Source: Mycolicibacterium austroafricanum
Lineage (GTDB): Bacteria > Actinomycetota > Actinomycetes > Mycobacteriales > Mycobacteriaceae
Assembly: GCF_902705885.1 (NCBI RefSeq)
Contig: NZ_CACSIP010000014.1
Coordinates: 1 to 64,000, forward strand
Reading direction: 5' to 3'
DNA: 64,000 bases
The notes beneath the pieces are model-generated. The model saw only the letters and a list, made by a program, of their open reading frames with translations, had not been told where the DNA came from and made no database searches. Each line of letters begins with the position of its first letter. Positions within the stretch are counted from its first letter, which is position 1. Both the position numbers and the translations under genes were made by a program. This document shows positions 26,064 through 35,037 of the stretch, in pieces.

Positions 26064-27551
26064 CTATAGATCGAGCGTCAGGGAAGTGGTGTGTGAGCGG
26101 GACACGCACGGATAGATCACACCCGCCCTGTCCTTGTCCTCCTCGCTCGCAACGGAGTCCAGGTGCTGGGGTTGGCCGGCGATGACGCCAACTTGGCATG
26201 CGCCGCAGATTCCTTCGCGACATGACGAGTGCACGGGCAGCTGGGCGCGTTCGAGCGCATCGAGCAGCGACTGGTGCTCTGAGACGTGCACGTGGGTGTT
26301 GCTGCGTCTGCAGGTCACCTCGAAGGCCCGCCGCGGCGGGTACGGCTGTTGCGGTGCCGGGGTGAACCGTTCAATGTGCAGACGCGGCGCTGGAACGAGG
26401 GTCGCCAGTTCTTCGGTCATCGACGCCGGCCCGCAGCAGTACACCGCCGCTGTGGTGCCGTCGAGGATCCGCGCAAGGTCAGGTCGCACGCCAGTCTCAT
26501 CGCGGGCGTAGACGCTGACGTGCTGCGGCCACCGCTGCTTCAGTTCGCGGCTGAATGCCATGGTGGCCCGACTGCGGCCGATATAGACCAACCGCCAGCG
26601 CCGATGCGCAGGCAGCGCTTCGATCATCGCCTTGATCGGCGTGATGCCGATCCCACCGGCCACGAACAGATAGTCCTCTGCGGGCTCCAGCATGAAGTGG
26701 TTGTCCGGGCCGGAGACGTCCAGGATTTTCCCGGGCACCGCGTTGGCGTGCAGCCAGGCGCTGCCGCCGCGCGAAGGCGCCGCGAGGTGCACGGCGATTC
26801 GATATCGGCTGCGGTCGGCCGGATCGCCGCACAGTGAGTAGCAGCGCACCAATCCGTTGGGCAGCTGCAAAGTCAGGTGGGCTCCTGGCGTCCAGACCGG
26901 CAACTCCGTCCCGCCTTGCCGCGACAGGTCGATGCCGAGGACCTCGCGGGTCAGCGGATAAGTCGCGGTGACGGTCATCGGCTGCGCCGGCGCAGCCTGT
27001 GGTGGCGGCGGGAGCGGCGTGGCAGCCGTAGAGGTCAGCACCCGCACGAGCACCGCGACGGTGGTCAGTCCCAGCAGGATGAAGGCCACCAGTCGATAGC
27101 CCCAGGCGCCCACGTCGCTGCCGGACCAGCCAGCATGGAAGGAAACCAGGATCACCGATATGTAGCTGCCGTAGTGCAGCGCTTTCCAGAGTCGCCGCGG
27201 CATCTTCGGCCGCAGCAGCGACGATCCGTAGACGGCTGCCAGCAGGTAGAACGCGACGATGCCCAGGGCTACCGGCCAGGGCCGGTAGGCCGCCGCCAAC
27301 GGCACGAAGATCTCGGTGAGTGAGAAGTGCGTCCAGCCGTCGAGCATGAGCGACAGCATGTGTAGCCCGGCCATGATCAGCGCGGTGCCGCCGAGCCAGC
27401 GATGCAGATCCTGCAACCACGCGGGGTTGTCGATGGACCGCAGCACCCGCGTCGCCAGCAGCACACCCCACAGCACGGAGCCGGTCATCGCAGCCCAGGC
27501 CACCAGGCCGCTGGCACGGGCGACATACCACCACAGCTGCGGATCGGTCAT
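26064..27551 (-). CDS. Ferric-reductase-like membrane domain fused to FAD/NAD reductase and [2Fe-2S] ferredoxin
   Basis: A 495-residue three-part protein. Residues 1 to about 190 hold roughly six membrane helices with histidines in LHRWLGGTALIMAGLHML and ALHYGSYISVILVSFHAG, as in haem-binding ferric-reductase/NOX domains. About 210-400 is a ferredoxin-reductase module with RCYSLCGDP (FAD) and LFVAGGIGITPIKAM (NAD). The C-terminus has CREGICGACQVG plus a final YPC, the plant-type 2Fe-2S ligands. Electrons would pass from NAD(P)H to haem across the membrane. The ATG overlaps the ApbE stop. Its partner genes are ApbE and two small membrane proteins. Confidence 0.8.
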   Translation of the reverse strand: MTDPQLWWYVARASGLVAWAAMTGSVLWGVLLATRVLRSIDNPAWLQDLHRWLGGTALIMAGLHMLSLMLDGWTHFSLTEIFVPLAAAYRPWPVALGIVAFYLLAAVYGSSLLRPKMPRRLWKALHYGSYISVILVSFHAGWSGSDVGAWGYRLVAFILLGLTTVAVLVRVLTSTAATPLPPPPQAAPAQPMTVTATYPLTREVLGIDLSRQGGTELPVWTPGAHLTLQLPNGLVRCYSLCGDPADRSRYRIAVHLAAPSRGGSAWLHANAVPGKILDVSGPDNHFMLEPAEDYLFVAGGIGITPIKAMIEALPAHRRWRLVYIGRSRATMAFSRELKQRWPQHVSVYARDETGVRPDLARILDGTTAAVYCCGPASMTEELATLVPAPRLHIERFTPAPQQPYPPRRAFEVTCRRSNTHVHVSEHQSLLDALERAQLPVHSSCREGICGACQVGVIAGQPQHLDSVASEEDKDRAGVIYPCVSRSHTTSLTLDL

Positions 27552-28456
27552 CGGAAATCTGGCCAGTTCGCCGAGCACTCATGCCGCTGACCGGCGTCGA
27601 CGACCAGTCCGGCGGCACCGACGCCGGGCAGCCAATCCAGTAGCCGATCGGAGTCGCGCACGAATGCCAGCTTGGCCAAAGTCTCGGCCCTGGCACCGGT
27701 TCCGGCGATGACGGTCGAGGTGACCGTCGGGGTGACCGCACTGACGCCGGTGCCGGGGTTGATCACGTGATGAGCCGGACCGTCGGGGCCGGCCCAGACC
27801 CGCACGAGCCGACTCGACGTCGCCACGGATCCACGGGCGAGCCGGATCACGCTCAGCAGCTCCCCTGGCGTGAATGGGTCGGCGATGCCGATCGTCCACG
27901 CCGTGGCGTCGGGTGCCAGTCCGGCGACCACCAGGTCGCCTCCGACCTCGGCCAACACCCCGTCCGCGCCGCGGTCGAGTGCGAGCTCGGCGATCATGTC
28001 GGCCGCGAGGCCCTTGCCCAGCCCACCCGGGTCGAGTGTGGTGCCTAGCGGAAGCCGAATGTCCAGGCCGGCGATGTCGATGCCGGCGACCTCGCCCGGC
28101 CACGTCGCGGTGTCGGGCAACGTCGTTCGCCGTGACGCATCGACGCGGCTGGTGTCGTAACCGTTGGCCACCAGCCGCGGCAGCACGGTCGGGTCGAAGT
28201 CGCCGTCAGTCAATGCCCACGCATCGATCAGTTCGGTCACCAGTCGCACGGTGCAGGCACGCACCCGCACCGGACGGCCCTGGGACCAGTTCAGCCGCCA
28301 CACGTCGCTGCTCTCGCGGAAGCGGCTCCATGACTGCTCGAGCTCATCCAGAAGCCCGAAGCAGTCCTCGAGGAGCTCCGGCGGTCCACCGACCAGGGTG
28401 ATCGCGGCGGTGCCACCCATCGCCGGGCGGACGCTCTCCAGCGTCTTCTCAGCCAC
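27548..28456 (-). CDS. apbE: FAD:protein FMN transferase (ApbE)
   Basis: A 302-residue ApbE-family protein. It has PAMGGTAAITL at the N-terminus, LDPGGLGKGLAADMIAELAL with the FAD/Mg-binding region, a VLAEVGGDLVVAG strand, and HHVINPGTG followed by VTSTVIAGTGARAETLAKLAFV. ApbE enzymes attach FMN to a threonine of FMN_bind-type proteins outside the cytoplasmic membrane, or act on cytoplasmic forms. I see no signal peptide. The GTG at 28456 is chosen because it lies just within the end of the upstream gene. No obvious FMN_bind target with its (S/T)GAT-type motif is encoded next to it. Confidence 0.85.
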   Translation of the reverse strand: MAEKTLESVRPAMGGTAAITLVGGPPELLEDCFGLLDELEQSWSRFRESSDVWRLNWSQGRPVRVRACTVRLVTELIDAWALTDGDFDPTVLPRLVANGYDTSRVDASRRTTLPDTATWPGEVAGIDIAGLDIRLPLGTTLDPGGLGKGLAADMIAELALDRGADGVLAEVGGDLVVAGLAPDATAWTIGIADPFTPGELLSVIRLARGSVATSSRLVRVWAGPDGPAHHVINPGTGVSAVTPTVTSTVIAGTGARAETLAKLAFVRDSDRLLDWLPGVGAAGLVVDAGQRHECSANWPDFR

Positions 28457-28748
28457 CGGAGGCTTTCGACACACCGTGGGGAACAACGGGTTCAGCGGAC
28501 AACGGCGGCGGCGGCGACGGGGCAGGGACCGCCGCTGGTGCCGGGCGCGTGGGCTGGATGGCTGCGGTGGTCGGAAGGCCGCCCCCGGCTCCTGTGTCGA
28601 TACTCGGCGTTACTGCCGGCTCGGCCGCGGCCGTACTCAGCGCGTGAACGGTGAAAAGGAGCGCCCCGGCCGACAGCGTGGTGGCGGTGAGTTTGGACCA
28701 TCGAGCAGGCGACTGCCGCGGCGTGCCGGGGTCAGTCGTCGCGCTCAT
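28449..28748 (-). CDS. Small Pro/Ala-rich exported or membrane-anchored protein
   Basis: A 99-residue protein with one hydrophobic segment (LTATTLSAGALLFTVHAL, about residues 18-36) and then a tail rich in Pro, Ala and Thr up to the C-terminus. It resembles no family I can name. The ATG at 28748 overlaps the end of the upstream small gene by 17 bp, and its own end overlaps apbE. It is probably a membrane component of the redox operon. Confidence 0.55.
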   Translation of the reverse strand: MSATTDPGTPRQSPARWSKLTATTLSAGALLFTVHALSTAAAEPAVTPSIDTGAGGGLPTTAAIQPTRPAPAAVPAPSPPPPLSAEPVVPHGVSKASGG

Positions 28749-29031
28749 GCTCGGCCTCTTCGGGTTCCGAGTGCTCGTCATCCCCGTGCTCGTCATCGCT
28801 GCGCGGCGACACCACGGACGTCGGCGCAGTCGGTGTCAGGGCAGGCACAACTTCCGGCGAGGCCGTCGGCGCCACCGCCGGCTGCGCTCCGTCGGGGATC
28901 AGTACCTCGTTGGCCCGCCCGATGTCGGGCGGGGGCGAGGTGTTCAGAATCCTGGTGTTGACGGCCAGCGCGGCCCCTCCGACAATCAGGACGAACACCA
29001 CCGAGACAATCACCGCCACTTTCGATCTCAT
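28732..29031 (-). CDS. Small single-pass membrane protein with acidic tail
   Basis: A 99-residue protein. MRSKVAVIVSVVFVLIVGGAAL is a signal anchor; the middle is Ala/Pro/Thr-rich, and the C-terminus is strongly charged (DDEHGDDEHSEPEEAEHERDD region) with several His and Asp/Glu that could bind metal. It is the first gene of the apbE/ferric-reductase operon and divergent from the response regulator. Function unknown. Confidence 0.6.
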   Translation of the reverse strand: MRSKVAVIVSVVFVLIVGGAALAVNTRILNTSPPPDIGRANEVLIPDGAQPAVAPTASPEVVPALTPTAPTSVVSPRSDDEHGDDEHSEPEEAEHERDD

Positions 29032-29055
29032 GAGTTCACGCTAGATCCCGGCCGG

Positions 29056-29094
29056 TCAAGGATGGTCCCGGCGATATCCAAGAAACGTCCAAGA
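29056..29094. promoter_or_regulatory. Direct repeats, probable OmpR-type response-regulator box
   Basis: TCCAAGA occurs at 29077-29083 and again at 29088-29094, an 11-bp period, and a related TCAAGGA lies at 29056-29062, about two turns upstream. Direct repeats on one helix face with an 11-bp step are the usual binding pattern of winged-helix response regulators. They sit between the redox operon and the regulator gene. Confidence 0.5.
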
Positions 29095-29166
29095 TCGCGC
29101 GAAGCCTCAGCGAAGACAATGCGCGCGATGCATCGACCCGGGCGGCGGCAGGTCCATAATACGGAC

Positions 29167-29844
29167 GTGCGGGTACTGGTGGTCGAAGACGACGCTGCGG
29201 TCGGCGCCGCGCTGTGCGACGGCCTGGGCAGAGCCGGCTTCGAGGCGAGCCGCGTCGGCACCGGCGCCGACGCGGTGGCGAATGTATCGGCGGCTGCACC
29301 GGATTTCGTGCTGCTGGACCTTGGGCTGCCCGATATGGACGGCACCGATGTCTGCCGCACGATCCGGGTGCTCTCACAAGTGCCGATCATCGTGGTCAGT
29401 GCCCGCAGCGAGGAGATCGATCGCGTCCTGGCGCTGGAGATGGGCGCCGACGACTACGTGGTCAAACCGTTCGGCATGCACGAGCTCGTGGCACGCATCC
29501 GCGCGGTATTGCGGCGCACCGCAGTTCGCGACGGTCACCTCGACCAGGACACCACCCGCACGATCGGGCCGCTCAGCATCGACCGCCGCACCCAGCGTGT
29601 GCATCTCGGCGAGCGGGAGGTGCATCTGACGCCCAAGGAGTTCGACCTACTGTGCTACCTCGCCGAAGATCCCGGCGCGGTGCACCGCCGGTCGGAGATC
29701 CTGCACCGGGTGTGGGGCGCCAACTGGTACGGCACCAGCAAGACCGTCGACGCGCATGTGGCCGCAATCCGTAAGAAGCTCGGCGACCCGCGCTGGATCG
29801 AGGCGGTCCGCGGGGTCGGCTTCCGGTTTGGGATTCCGTCGTGA
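29167..29844 (+). CDS. OmpR/PhoB-type response regulator
   Basis: A 225-residue regulator. The receiver domain has the acidic pair in VVEDD, the phosphorylated Asp in FVLLDLGLPDMDG, the Ser in VVSARSE and the Lys in DDYVVKPFG. The C-terminal winged helix includes LTPKEFDLLCYLAEDPG and KTVDAHVAAIRKKLGDP. The GTG at 29167 begins directly with VRVLVVEDD. Its stop overlaps the kinase start (GTGA). It probably controls the divergent redox operon through the repeats at 29056-29094. Confidence 0.9.
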   Translation: MRVLVVEDDAAVGAALCDGLGRAGFEASRVGTGADAVANVSAAAPDFVLLDLGLPDMDGTDVCRTIRVLSQVPIIVVSARSEEIDRVLALEMGADDYVVKPFGMHELVARIRAVLRRTAVRDGHLDQDTTRTIGPLSIDRRTQRVHLGEREVHLTPKEFDLLCYLAEDPGAVHRRSEILHRVWGANWYGTSKTVDAHVAAIRKKLGDPRWIEAVRGVGFRFGIPS

Positions 29845-31238
29845 AGTGGCGGCTGATGGCCGCGTTCATGGCTGTGACCTTTCTCGTCCTCTTGGTGCAC
29901 GACATCCCGCTTGGCGCCTACCTGGAGCGTGTCGAGCGCGAACGCATCGTGACCGCACTGGAACGCGACGCCTTTCTGCTCGCGGGGCGCAGCGAGGACG
30001 CCCTCGAAGCAGCGACGTCACCCGATCCGCGCGTGAGGGCCGACGCGCACCGCTACCGCCAAGCCAGCGGAGCGCGGGTGGTCATCGTCAACGCCGCCGG
30101 CGATCCAGTCGTCACCTCAGACGACGACCAATCCGCCGCGGGCATCTCTTACCGGTCGCGACCCGAGATCGCTACGGCTCTCTCTGGCGACATCGCGACA
30201 GGACAACGTCAGTCGGTCAGTCTGGGCACCGACCTGCTTTATGTCGCCGTGCCCGTGGTGAGCGGCGATCGGGTGATCGGGGCGGTGCGGCTGACCTATC
30301 CGACGCAGGTGGTGGCCGATAAAGTGCGCGGGCAACTACGCACACTGTGGCTTGTCGCCGGTATCACGGTGCTACTGGCTGGGGCGGTGGCGTTCGTCCT
30401 CGCAGGCACGGTAACGCGGCACCTGCGGCAATTGCGCGCCACCACCGAACTGCTGGCCGAAGGGCGGCTCGAGGTGCGTGCGCCCGAGCCTGGCGGGGCG
30501 CCCGAAATCCGTAGCCTGGCAAGGTCTGTCAACAAGATGGCCGCTCGGCTCGAAGACCTGCTGCGCCAGCAACGCGCGTTCGCAGGCGACGCCTCCCACC
30601 AGCTGCGCACGCCATTGACGGCGCTGCGCGTGCGCTTGGACAATGCCGCCGACCTTGTCGACGCCGATCCCGAAGCCGCGCGCGATACCATCGCCGAAGC
30701 CCAGGACGAGGCACTGCGCTTGCAGCGGATCGTCGACGCGCTGCTGATGCTCAGCCGTGCCGACGATGCCGCAATGCCGTCGCAGGAGATTGACCTCGCC
30801 GAGATCGCCCGCGCGCGGGTCGAACAATGGCAGCCGCTCGCGGAAGAATCCGGGGTGCACCTCGGCGTGACAACGCCAGAATCGGCCCCAGCGCTGGCCG
30901 TACCCGGGGCCGCCGAGCAGATCATCGACAACCTCATCGACAACGCACTCGCCGTGTCCCCGGGCGGCAGCACCATCGACGTGACCATCACAGCGGCCCC
31001 CACCGTCGACGCCGTCGACCTTCACGTGCTGGATGAGGGTCCTGGCATGTCCCCCGAGGACCGTGCCCGTGCTTTCGATCGGTTCTGGCGCGGACGCACC
31101 GACACCGCCGGCAGCGGACTGGGCCTGGCCATTGTTGCCCGGCTCGCCCGCGCAAGCGAAGCAGCCGCCGAGTTGAGGCCACGCGCCCACGGCAGCGGGC
31201 TAGATGCGCATGTACGGTTCGTGCGCCCGAGGACCTAG
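29841..31238 (+). CDS. Sensor histidine kinase
   Basis: A 465-residue membrane kinase. Two membrane helices (about 7-25 and 165-188) enclose an extracytoplasmic sensor of about 140 residues. They are followed by a HAMP domain, the H-box FAGDASHQLRTPLTALRVRLDNA, an N-box IIDNLIDNALAVSPGGS, DEGPGMSPED and GSGLGLAIVARLA. It would phosphorylate the regulator encoded just upstream. The signal is not evident; the neighbouring redox genes suggest iron or redox state. The 198 bp after it, before the convergent dnaB end, contain nothing I can name. Confidence 0.9.
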   Translation: MKWRLMAAFMAVTFLVLLVHDIPLGAYLERVERERIVTALERDAFLLAGRSEDALEAATSPDPRVRADAHRYRQASGARVVIVNAAGDPVVTSDDDQSAAGISYRSRPEIATALSGDIATGQRQSVSLGTDLLYVAVPVVSGDRVIGAVRLTYPTQVVADKVRGQLRTLWLVAGITVLLAGAVAFVLAGTVTRHLRQLRATTELLAEGRLEVRAPEPGGAPEIRSLARSVNKMAARLEDLLRQQRAFAGDASHQLRTPLTALRVRLDNAADLVDADPEAARDTIAEAQDEALRLQRIVDALLMLSRADDAAMPSQEIDLAEIARARVEQWQPLAEESGVHLGVTTPESAPALAVPGAAEQIIDNLIDNALAVSPGGSTIDVTITAAPTVDAVDLHVLDEGPGMSPEDRARAFDRFWRGRTDTAGSGLGLAIVARLARASEAAAELRPRAHGSGLDAHVRFVRPRT

Positions 31239-31436
31239 CCGAGGGCTATGTGGTCGTACTCCTGACGATGTGACCGGCAGCCACTGCCCGGAGCCGGCAC
31301 CGATTGCGGGACGCAGATCGGGTAATTCGGCTGAGGGCCGAAGGTGGTACAGACACGGCCCTTCTCGCGACGGGCTCGAAGGAGCTGCACCCGTATGCCT
31401 GACGGCAACGACTTCGTGCATCCGAGAAACCACCGC

Positions 31437-34400
31437 CTACTGCTTGGCCATGTTCGCGAATCGCGACAAATGCAATTGGTGCGCAACGGTTATCGTCTTC
31501 GTCGGCCCGTTACGGTGCTTGCCGAGAATCAGGTCGGCTTCCCCGCCACGCGGATCGTCACGGTCGAACGCGTCCGGCCGATGCAAAAGTATGACCATAT
31601 CCGCATCCTGCTCGAGCGAGTTGTGAAGCGTAATCCCTTGCGCTACAAAGTTACTCGTACCTGGAACCGTTCCGTCGTAGACGTCCTGCTCACCGATGCT
31701 GGTGACCTCCACGATCTGGTCCCAGTAGACATCGTTGGTGGCGAGGTCGTGGAGACCACGGTCTTCGAGCACCGCCGCGGCCCGGTGCAGCCTGGCTCGA
31801 CTCGGGGCGTGCTTCCACATTGTTGAGCCGCAGAACTTGGTGTTCATCGCGGCCGCGAACTGTCGATGTGTCATTCGGCGCTCGGTCAACCTCGTCCGCA
31901 CCTTCGCCCAGACAGCCTGGGGGACGGTGTCGGCATTGGGGTTGCGCACGAGTTCCCGAAGATTTGACAAAACCTCCTCGGCTGCAATGCTCTTCACACC
32001 GTGCACGCCGATGTATCCGAGGAATTTGGACTGACTCTCAGCACCCGCGATTGTCAGATGCCACGAATCCCGATAGCCGGCTTTCTTTGCGCGGTAGACC
32101 CTCGACGCGATCCCGAATCGCAGCAGCAGATGCATCACATCGTCCACCAGCTGTCGGCTCGTCGAGGCGTAGTAGACACGTCCAGTACCCAGCTTCGCGT
32201 CCCATCGCACCGACCCGTCGGTCGCCCACAGATGACGCAGAAACAGTGCGACCTGGTCATTGGGCAGCGCAAAAACCTCTGCCGGAACGAATTTCTCGTA
32301 ACTGCGCTTGCCGAACAGCCCCAGCTTGTCCAACCACGCCGCAATCGGGTTGCGCTTGCCGTGCGTCAGCCTGTATGGCGCCGGCAGTCGCAGCGTGGTG
32401 ACCCGCGCGGCTGGATACTCATCGCGGATCGGCGCCCTGTCGAAGTATGCCGCGGAGATCTCGACCGCCGTCAGGTTGGCCTCGTCCACCGACGCATACC
32501 GGATGGGCTGGCGCTTCACGCACGAACCGTCACCGATCATGTGCGCCAACATCACGACCTCGGAGTCGTGCATCCGCTGGGTCTGCACCGGCTCGGGCAC
32601 CCGCCGCGGGACGGCAACCCGGGCACCAACCGTCAACTCGCCCAACGGCGTCCAGCCATCATACGTCATGAACGGATGGTTGGCCGTCGCCTCCACCTCA
32701 CGGCCGGACGCCAACCGAACCTTGAACACCTCTTTGTGCCCGCTGTAGAACACGTTCGTCATCGGCCGCGCGACCATCCGCTTGCGCTCATCAACCGACC
32801 ACACCAGCGGGCGCTCCCCGGTACGCATCAGCTCGCCGAACGTCACCTCGGCGCCGGTGTCTGCCCGCAGGATTCGAGTGTTCGCGGTCAGGCATCCCGA
32901 CTCACGAAGATCGGACACCATCGGCTTCTTGTCGGTGCGCTGCTCGGGACCACGGTTCAGCTGGCTGATCGCCACCACCGGCACTTCGAGTTCCTTGGCC
33001 ATCAGCTTGAGGCTGCGGGAGAAGTCCGACACCTCCTGCTGGCGTGACTCGTACTTCTTTCCCGACGACATCAGCTGCATGTAGTCCACGACGATCAACC
33101 GGAGGCCGGCCTTCTGCGACAACCGCCGAGCCTTGGCCCGGATCTCCATCATCGTCAGGTTCGGCGAATCGTCGATGAACAACGGGGCTTCGCTGATCTC
33201 GCTCATCCGGCGTGCCAACCGAGTCCAGTCGTCGTCACTCATCCGGCCGGAGCGCATGTCGGCGAGCTTGATCTTGGCCTCCGCCGACAGCAGCCTCATG
33301 ACGATCTCGGACTTGCTCATCTCCAAGCTGAAGATGACGCTGGGCAACTGGTTCTTGATCGAGCACGACCGCATGAAATCCAAGCCCAGCGTGGAGTTGT
33401 GCGTCGGCACCATCCCGCGGCCGGCCAGGTACAGGTGCTCGGCGTTGTCGACCTCCACACAACGTACCGGGACGGTGCCGACTCGGTGGATCCGGTCGAC
33501 TCCCACTGCAGCCCGGCCAGGTGCCAGGAGAACGCCACCGCGCGCTGACGAGTCCCGATGCCGTGCGGCAGCGGTCACGGTGTCGGCGCTGGCACGCAGC
33601 ATCCCGGTCGTCCGGATGCCGAGGGTGGTGGGCCACTGGTGCTGTTCGTCGGCGACGATCACGGTGCCGTCGGAGAACTCGATCTCGTAGCATGGCCGAC
33701 CGAGCAACACGTCCGTCGCCGCCACCACGCGCGTCGGCAATCCGTCGGCGTCGAGCAGCCGGTCCCCGACCCCGACGTCGCCCATCGTCGTCCAGCCGTT
33801 GGGCGTCGGCAGCGGGGTGTCGAGCGCCAACGCCTTCCCGACACCAGGGCGCGCGGCGATGATGATCATCTGCCCGGCGTGCAGGCCGTTGGTCACTTCG
33901 TCGAGCTCGACGAACCCCGTCGGCACGCCACGGGACATGCCGCCCGAGGACGCGATCGCGTCGATCTCGTCCATCGTGGGCTGCAGCAACTCCTCGAGCG
34001 CGACGAAGTCCTCGGACGCGCGCCGCTCGGTGACGTCGTAGATCTCGGCCTGGGCACGGTCCACGACGTCGTTGACGTCCGCACCGTCAGCACCCGCGTA
34101 GCCGTACTGCACGACGCGGGTGCCGGCCTCCACCAGGCGCCGCAGCAGCGCCTTCTCGGCGACGATCTCCGCGTAGTAGCCCGCGTTGGCCGCTGTCGGC
34201 ACCGTCGAGATCAGGGTGTGCAGATAGGGGGCGCCACCGACGCGCCGCAGCATGCCGCGGCGGTCCAACTCGGCGGCCACGGTGACGGCATCCGCCGGCT
34301 CCCCGCGCCCGTACAGGTCCAGGATCGCGTCGTAGACGATCTGGTTCCCGGGCTTGTAGAAGTCGCCTGGGCGCAGCTTCTCGAGCACGTCGGCGACGGC

Positions 34401-34541
34401 GTCCTTGCTCAGCAGCATCCCGCCGAGCACGGCCTGCTCAGCGGCGGGATCCTGCGGGGGCTGACGACCGAAATCCTCGTTCGGCGGGGCATCCTGCCTC
34501 GAGGAACCTCCTGACCGCCCCAGGTCATCTACGACAGCCAC
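31437..34541 (-). CDS. dnaB: Replicative DNA helicase DnaB interrupted by two inteins
   Basis: A 1034-residue precursor. Exteins, when joined, give a helicase of about 463 residues: an N-terminal primase-binding domain (AAEQAVLGGMLLSKDA), the P-loop ARPGVGK/ST split by intein 1, Walker B region LRLIVVDYMQLM, and motif SDLRESG/SLEQDAD split by intein 2, ending FANMAKQ. Both inteins stay in frame and keep their splice residues, so the host protein should mature. The GTG at 34541 gives the standard mycobacterial N-terminus VAVVDDLGRSG; the frame upstream to 34622 has no family match. DnaB unwinds DNA at the replication fork. Confidence 0.95.
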   Translation of the reverse strand: MAVVDDLGRSGGSSRQDAPPNEDFGRQPPQDPAAEQAVLGGMLLSKDAVADVLEKLRPGDFYKPGNQIVYDAILDLYGRGEPADAVTVAAELDRRGMLRRVGGAPYLHTLISTVPTAANAGYYAEIVAEKALLRRLVEAGTRVVQYGYAGADGADVNDVVDRAQAEIYDVTERRASEDFVALEELLQPTMDEIDAIASSGGMSRGVPTGFVELDEVTNGLHAGQMIIIAARPGVGKALALDTPLPTPNGWTTMGDVGVGDRLLDADGLPTRVVAATDVLLGRPCYEIEFSDGTVIVADEQHQWPTTLGIRTTGMLRASADTVTAAARHRDSSARGGVLLAPGRAAVGVDRIHRVGTVPVRCVEVDNAEHLYLAGRGMVPTHNSTLGLDFMRSCSIKNQLPSVIFSLEMSKSEIVMRLLSAEAKIKLADMRSGRMSDDDWTRLARRMSEISEAPLFIDDSPNLTMMEIRAKARRLSQKAGLRLIVVDYMQLMSSGKKYESRQQEVSDFSRSLKLMAKELEVPVVAISQLNRGPEQRTDKKPMVSDLRESGCLTANTRILRADTGAEVTFGELMRTGERPLVWSVDERKRMVARPMTNVFYSGHKEVFKVRLASGREVEATANHPFMTYDGWTPLGELTVGARVAVPRRVPEPVQTQRMHDSEVVMLAHMIGDGSCVKRQPIRYASVDEANLTAVEISAAYFDRAPIRDEYPAARVTTLRLPAPYRLTHGKRNPIAAWLDKLGLFGKRSYEKFVPAEVFALPNDQVALFLRHLWATDGSVRWDAKLGTGRVYYASTSRQLVDDVMHLLLRFGIASRVYRAKKAGYRDSWHLTIAGAESQSKFLGYIGVHGVKSIAAEEVLSNLRELVRNPNADTVPQAVWAKVRTRLTERRMTHRQFAAAMNTKFCGSTMWKHAPSRARLHRAAAVLEDRGLHDLATNDVYWDQIVEVTSIGEQDVYDGTVPGTSNFVAQGITLHNSLEQDADMVILLHRPDAFDRDDPRGGEADLILGKHRNGPTKTITVAHQLHLSRFANMAKQ
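31620..32894 (-). mobile_element. DnaB intein 2: class 1 intein with DOD homing-endonuclease domain
   Basis: 425 residues between DLRESG and SLEQ. Cys 1 begins CLTANTRILRADTG; block B is ATANHPFMTYDGW with the T-x-x-H; the two LAGLIDADG-like motifs are LAHMIGDGS and LRHLWATDGS; the end is FVAQGITLHN with the penultimate His and terminal Asn, then extein Ser. The endonuclease acidic residues are intact, so this intein may still be able to home. A degraded relative of its centre lies at 2556-3222. Confidence 0.93.
33396..33833 (-). mobile_element. DnaB intein 1: class 3 mini-intein in the P-loop
   Basis: 146 residues between GVGK and STLG. The first residue is Ala, so there is no N-terminal Cys/Ser nucleophile. 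The class 3 triplet is present: Trp 67 in QHQWPT (block B), Cys 125 in PVRCVEVDN (block F) and Thr 144 in MVPTHN (block G), with terminal Asn 146 and extein Ser. No endonuclease domain is present. Known mycobacterial and mycobacteriophage DnaB inteins at this site splice through the block F Cys. Confidence 0.92.
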
Positions 34542-35037
34542 GCAGCGCCTCACCCTCCTGATCGCGATCGAACTCACATTCGATATGCGGCATGCTGCGA
34601 CTCTAAGTCCGAGCCCCGACAAATCCCCCGTTCGGGACCCCTGCTGTTCCCGCGAGGGCCAACGCTAGACGTTGCTGGGGGGGAATCAAGTCGACCCTGT
34701 TAGTGGGCTTGTGGATGGAGTGTGCATAGGTCCGGTCAGGGATGTTGAGTCGCTGTGGACAACTTGTGGATCAACGACATTGTGAGCCACGTTTGCGCAG
34801 ATGAACGCACCATAGGCGGTGGTGAGAACTGGGGATGGGAAATTGCTCGGCGTGTCGTGTTCGGTTTCGTTTTCGGGCGTGTTGTGTTTCGCGCCGGGGC
34901 CGCGCAGGTTAACAGCCGGTTAGGTTCGCTGTAGGTCGTTTCCCGGGGAAAGTTCGCCACGGGTACAGCAACAGCCGGGTGAAGACCATTGCTGGTCCTC
35001 ACCCGGCTGTTTCAGAGCTGGTGCTGCTAGCCCGCGA
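34542..35037. other. Gene-free region between rplI and dnaB
   Basis: No convincing gene is present. Apart from the terminator hairpin at 34970-35012 I see no named element. The dnaB promoter should lie in the left part, but I cannot fix its boxes. Confidence 0.55.
34970..35012 (-). terminator. Strong hairpin terminator after rplI
   Basis: Arms AACAGCCGGGTGA...GACC and GGTC...TCACCCGGCTGTT pair almost perfectly (about 17 bp with one bulge) around the loop ATTGCT. It starts 25 bp past the rplI stop on the minus strand. There is no strong T-run, which is usual for mycobacterial intrinsic terminators. Confidence 0.75.

Noticed and set aside
31239..31436. Third copy of the 62-bp hairpin at the kinase/dnaB convergent junction
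   Set aside because: The sequence shows no similarity to the hairpin arms.
34736..35002. 88-codon minus-strand frame between dnaB and rplI
   Set aside because: It runs through the rplI terminator hairpin, has no ribosome site and no recognisable domain.
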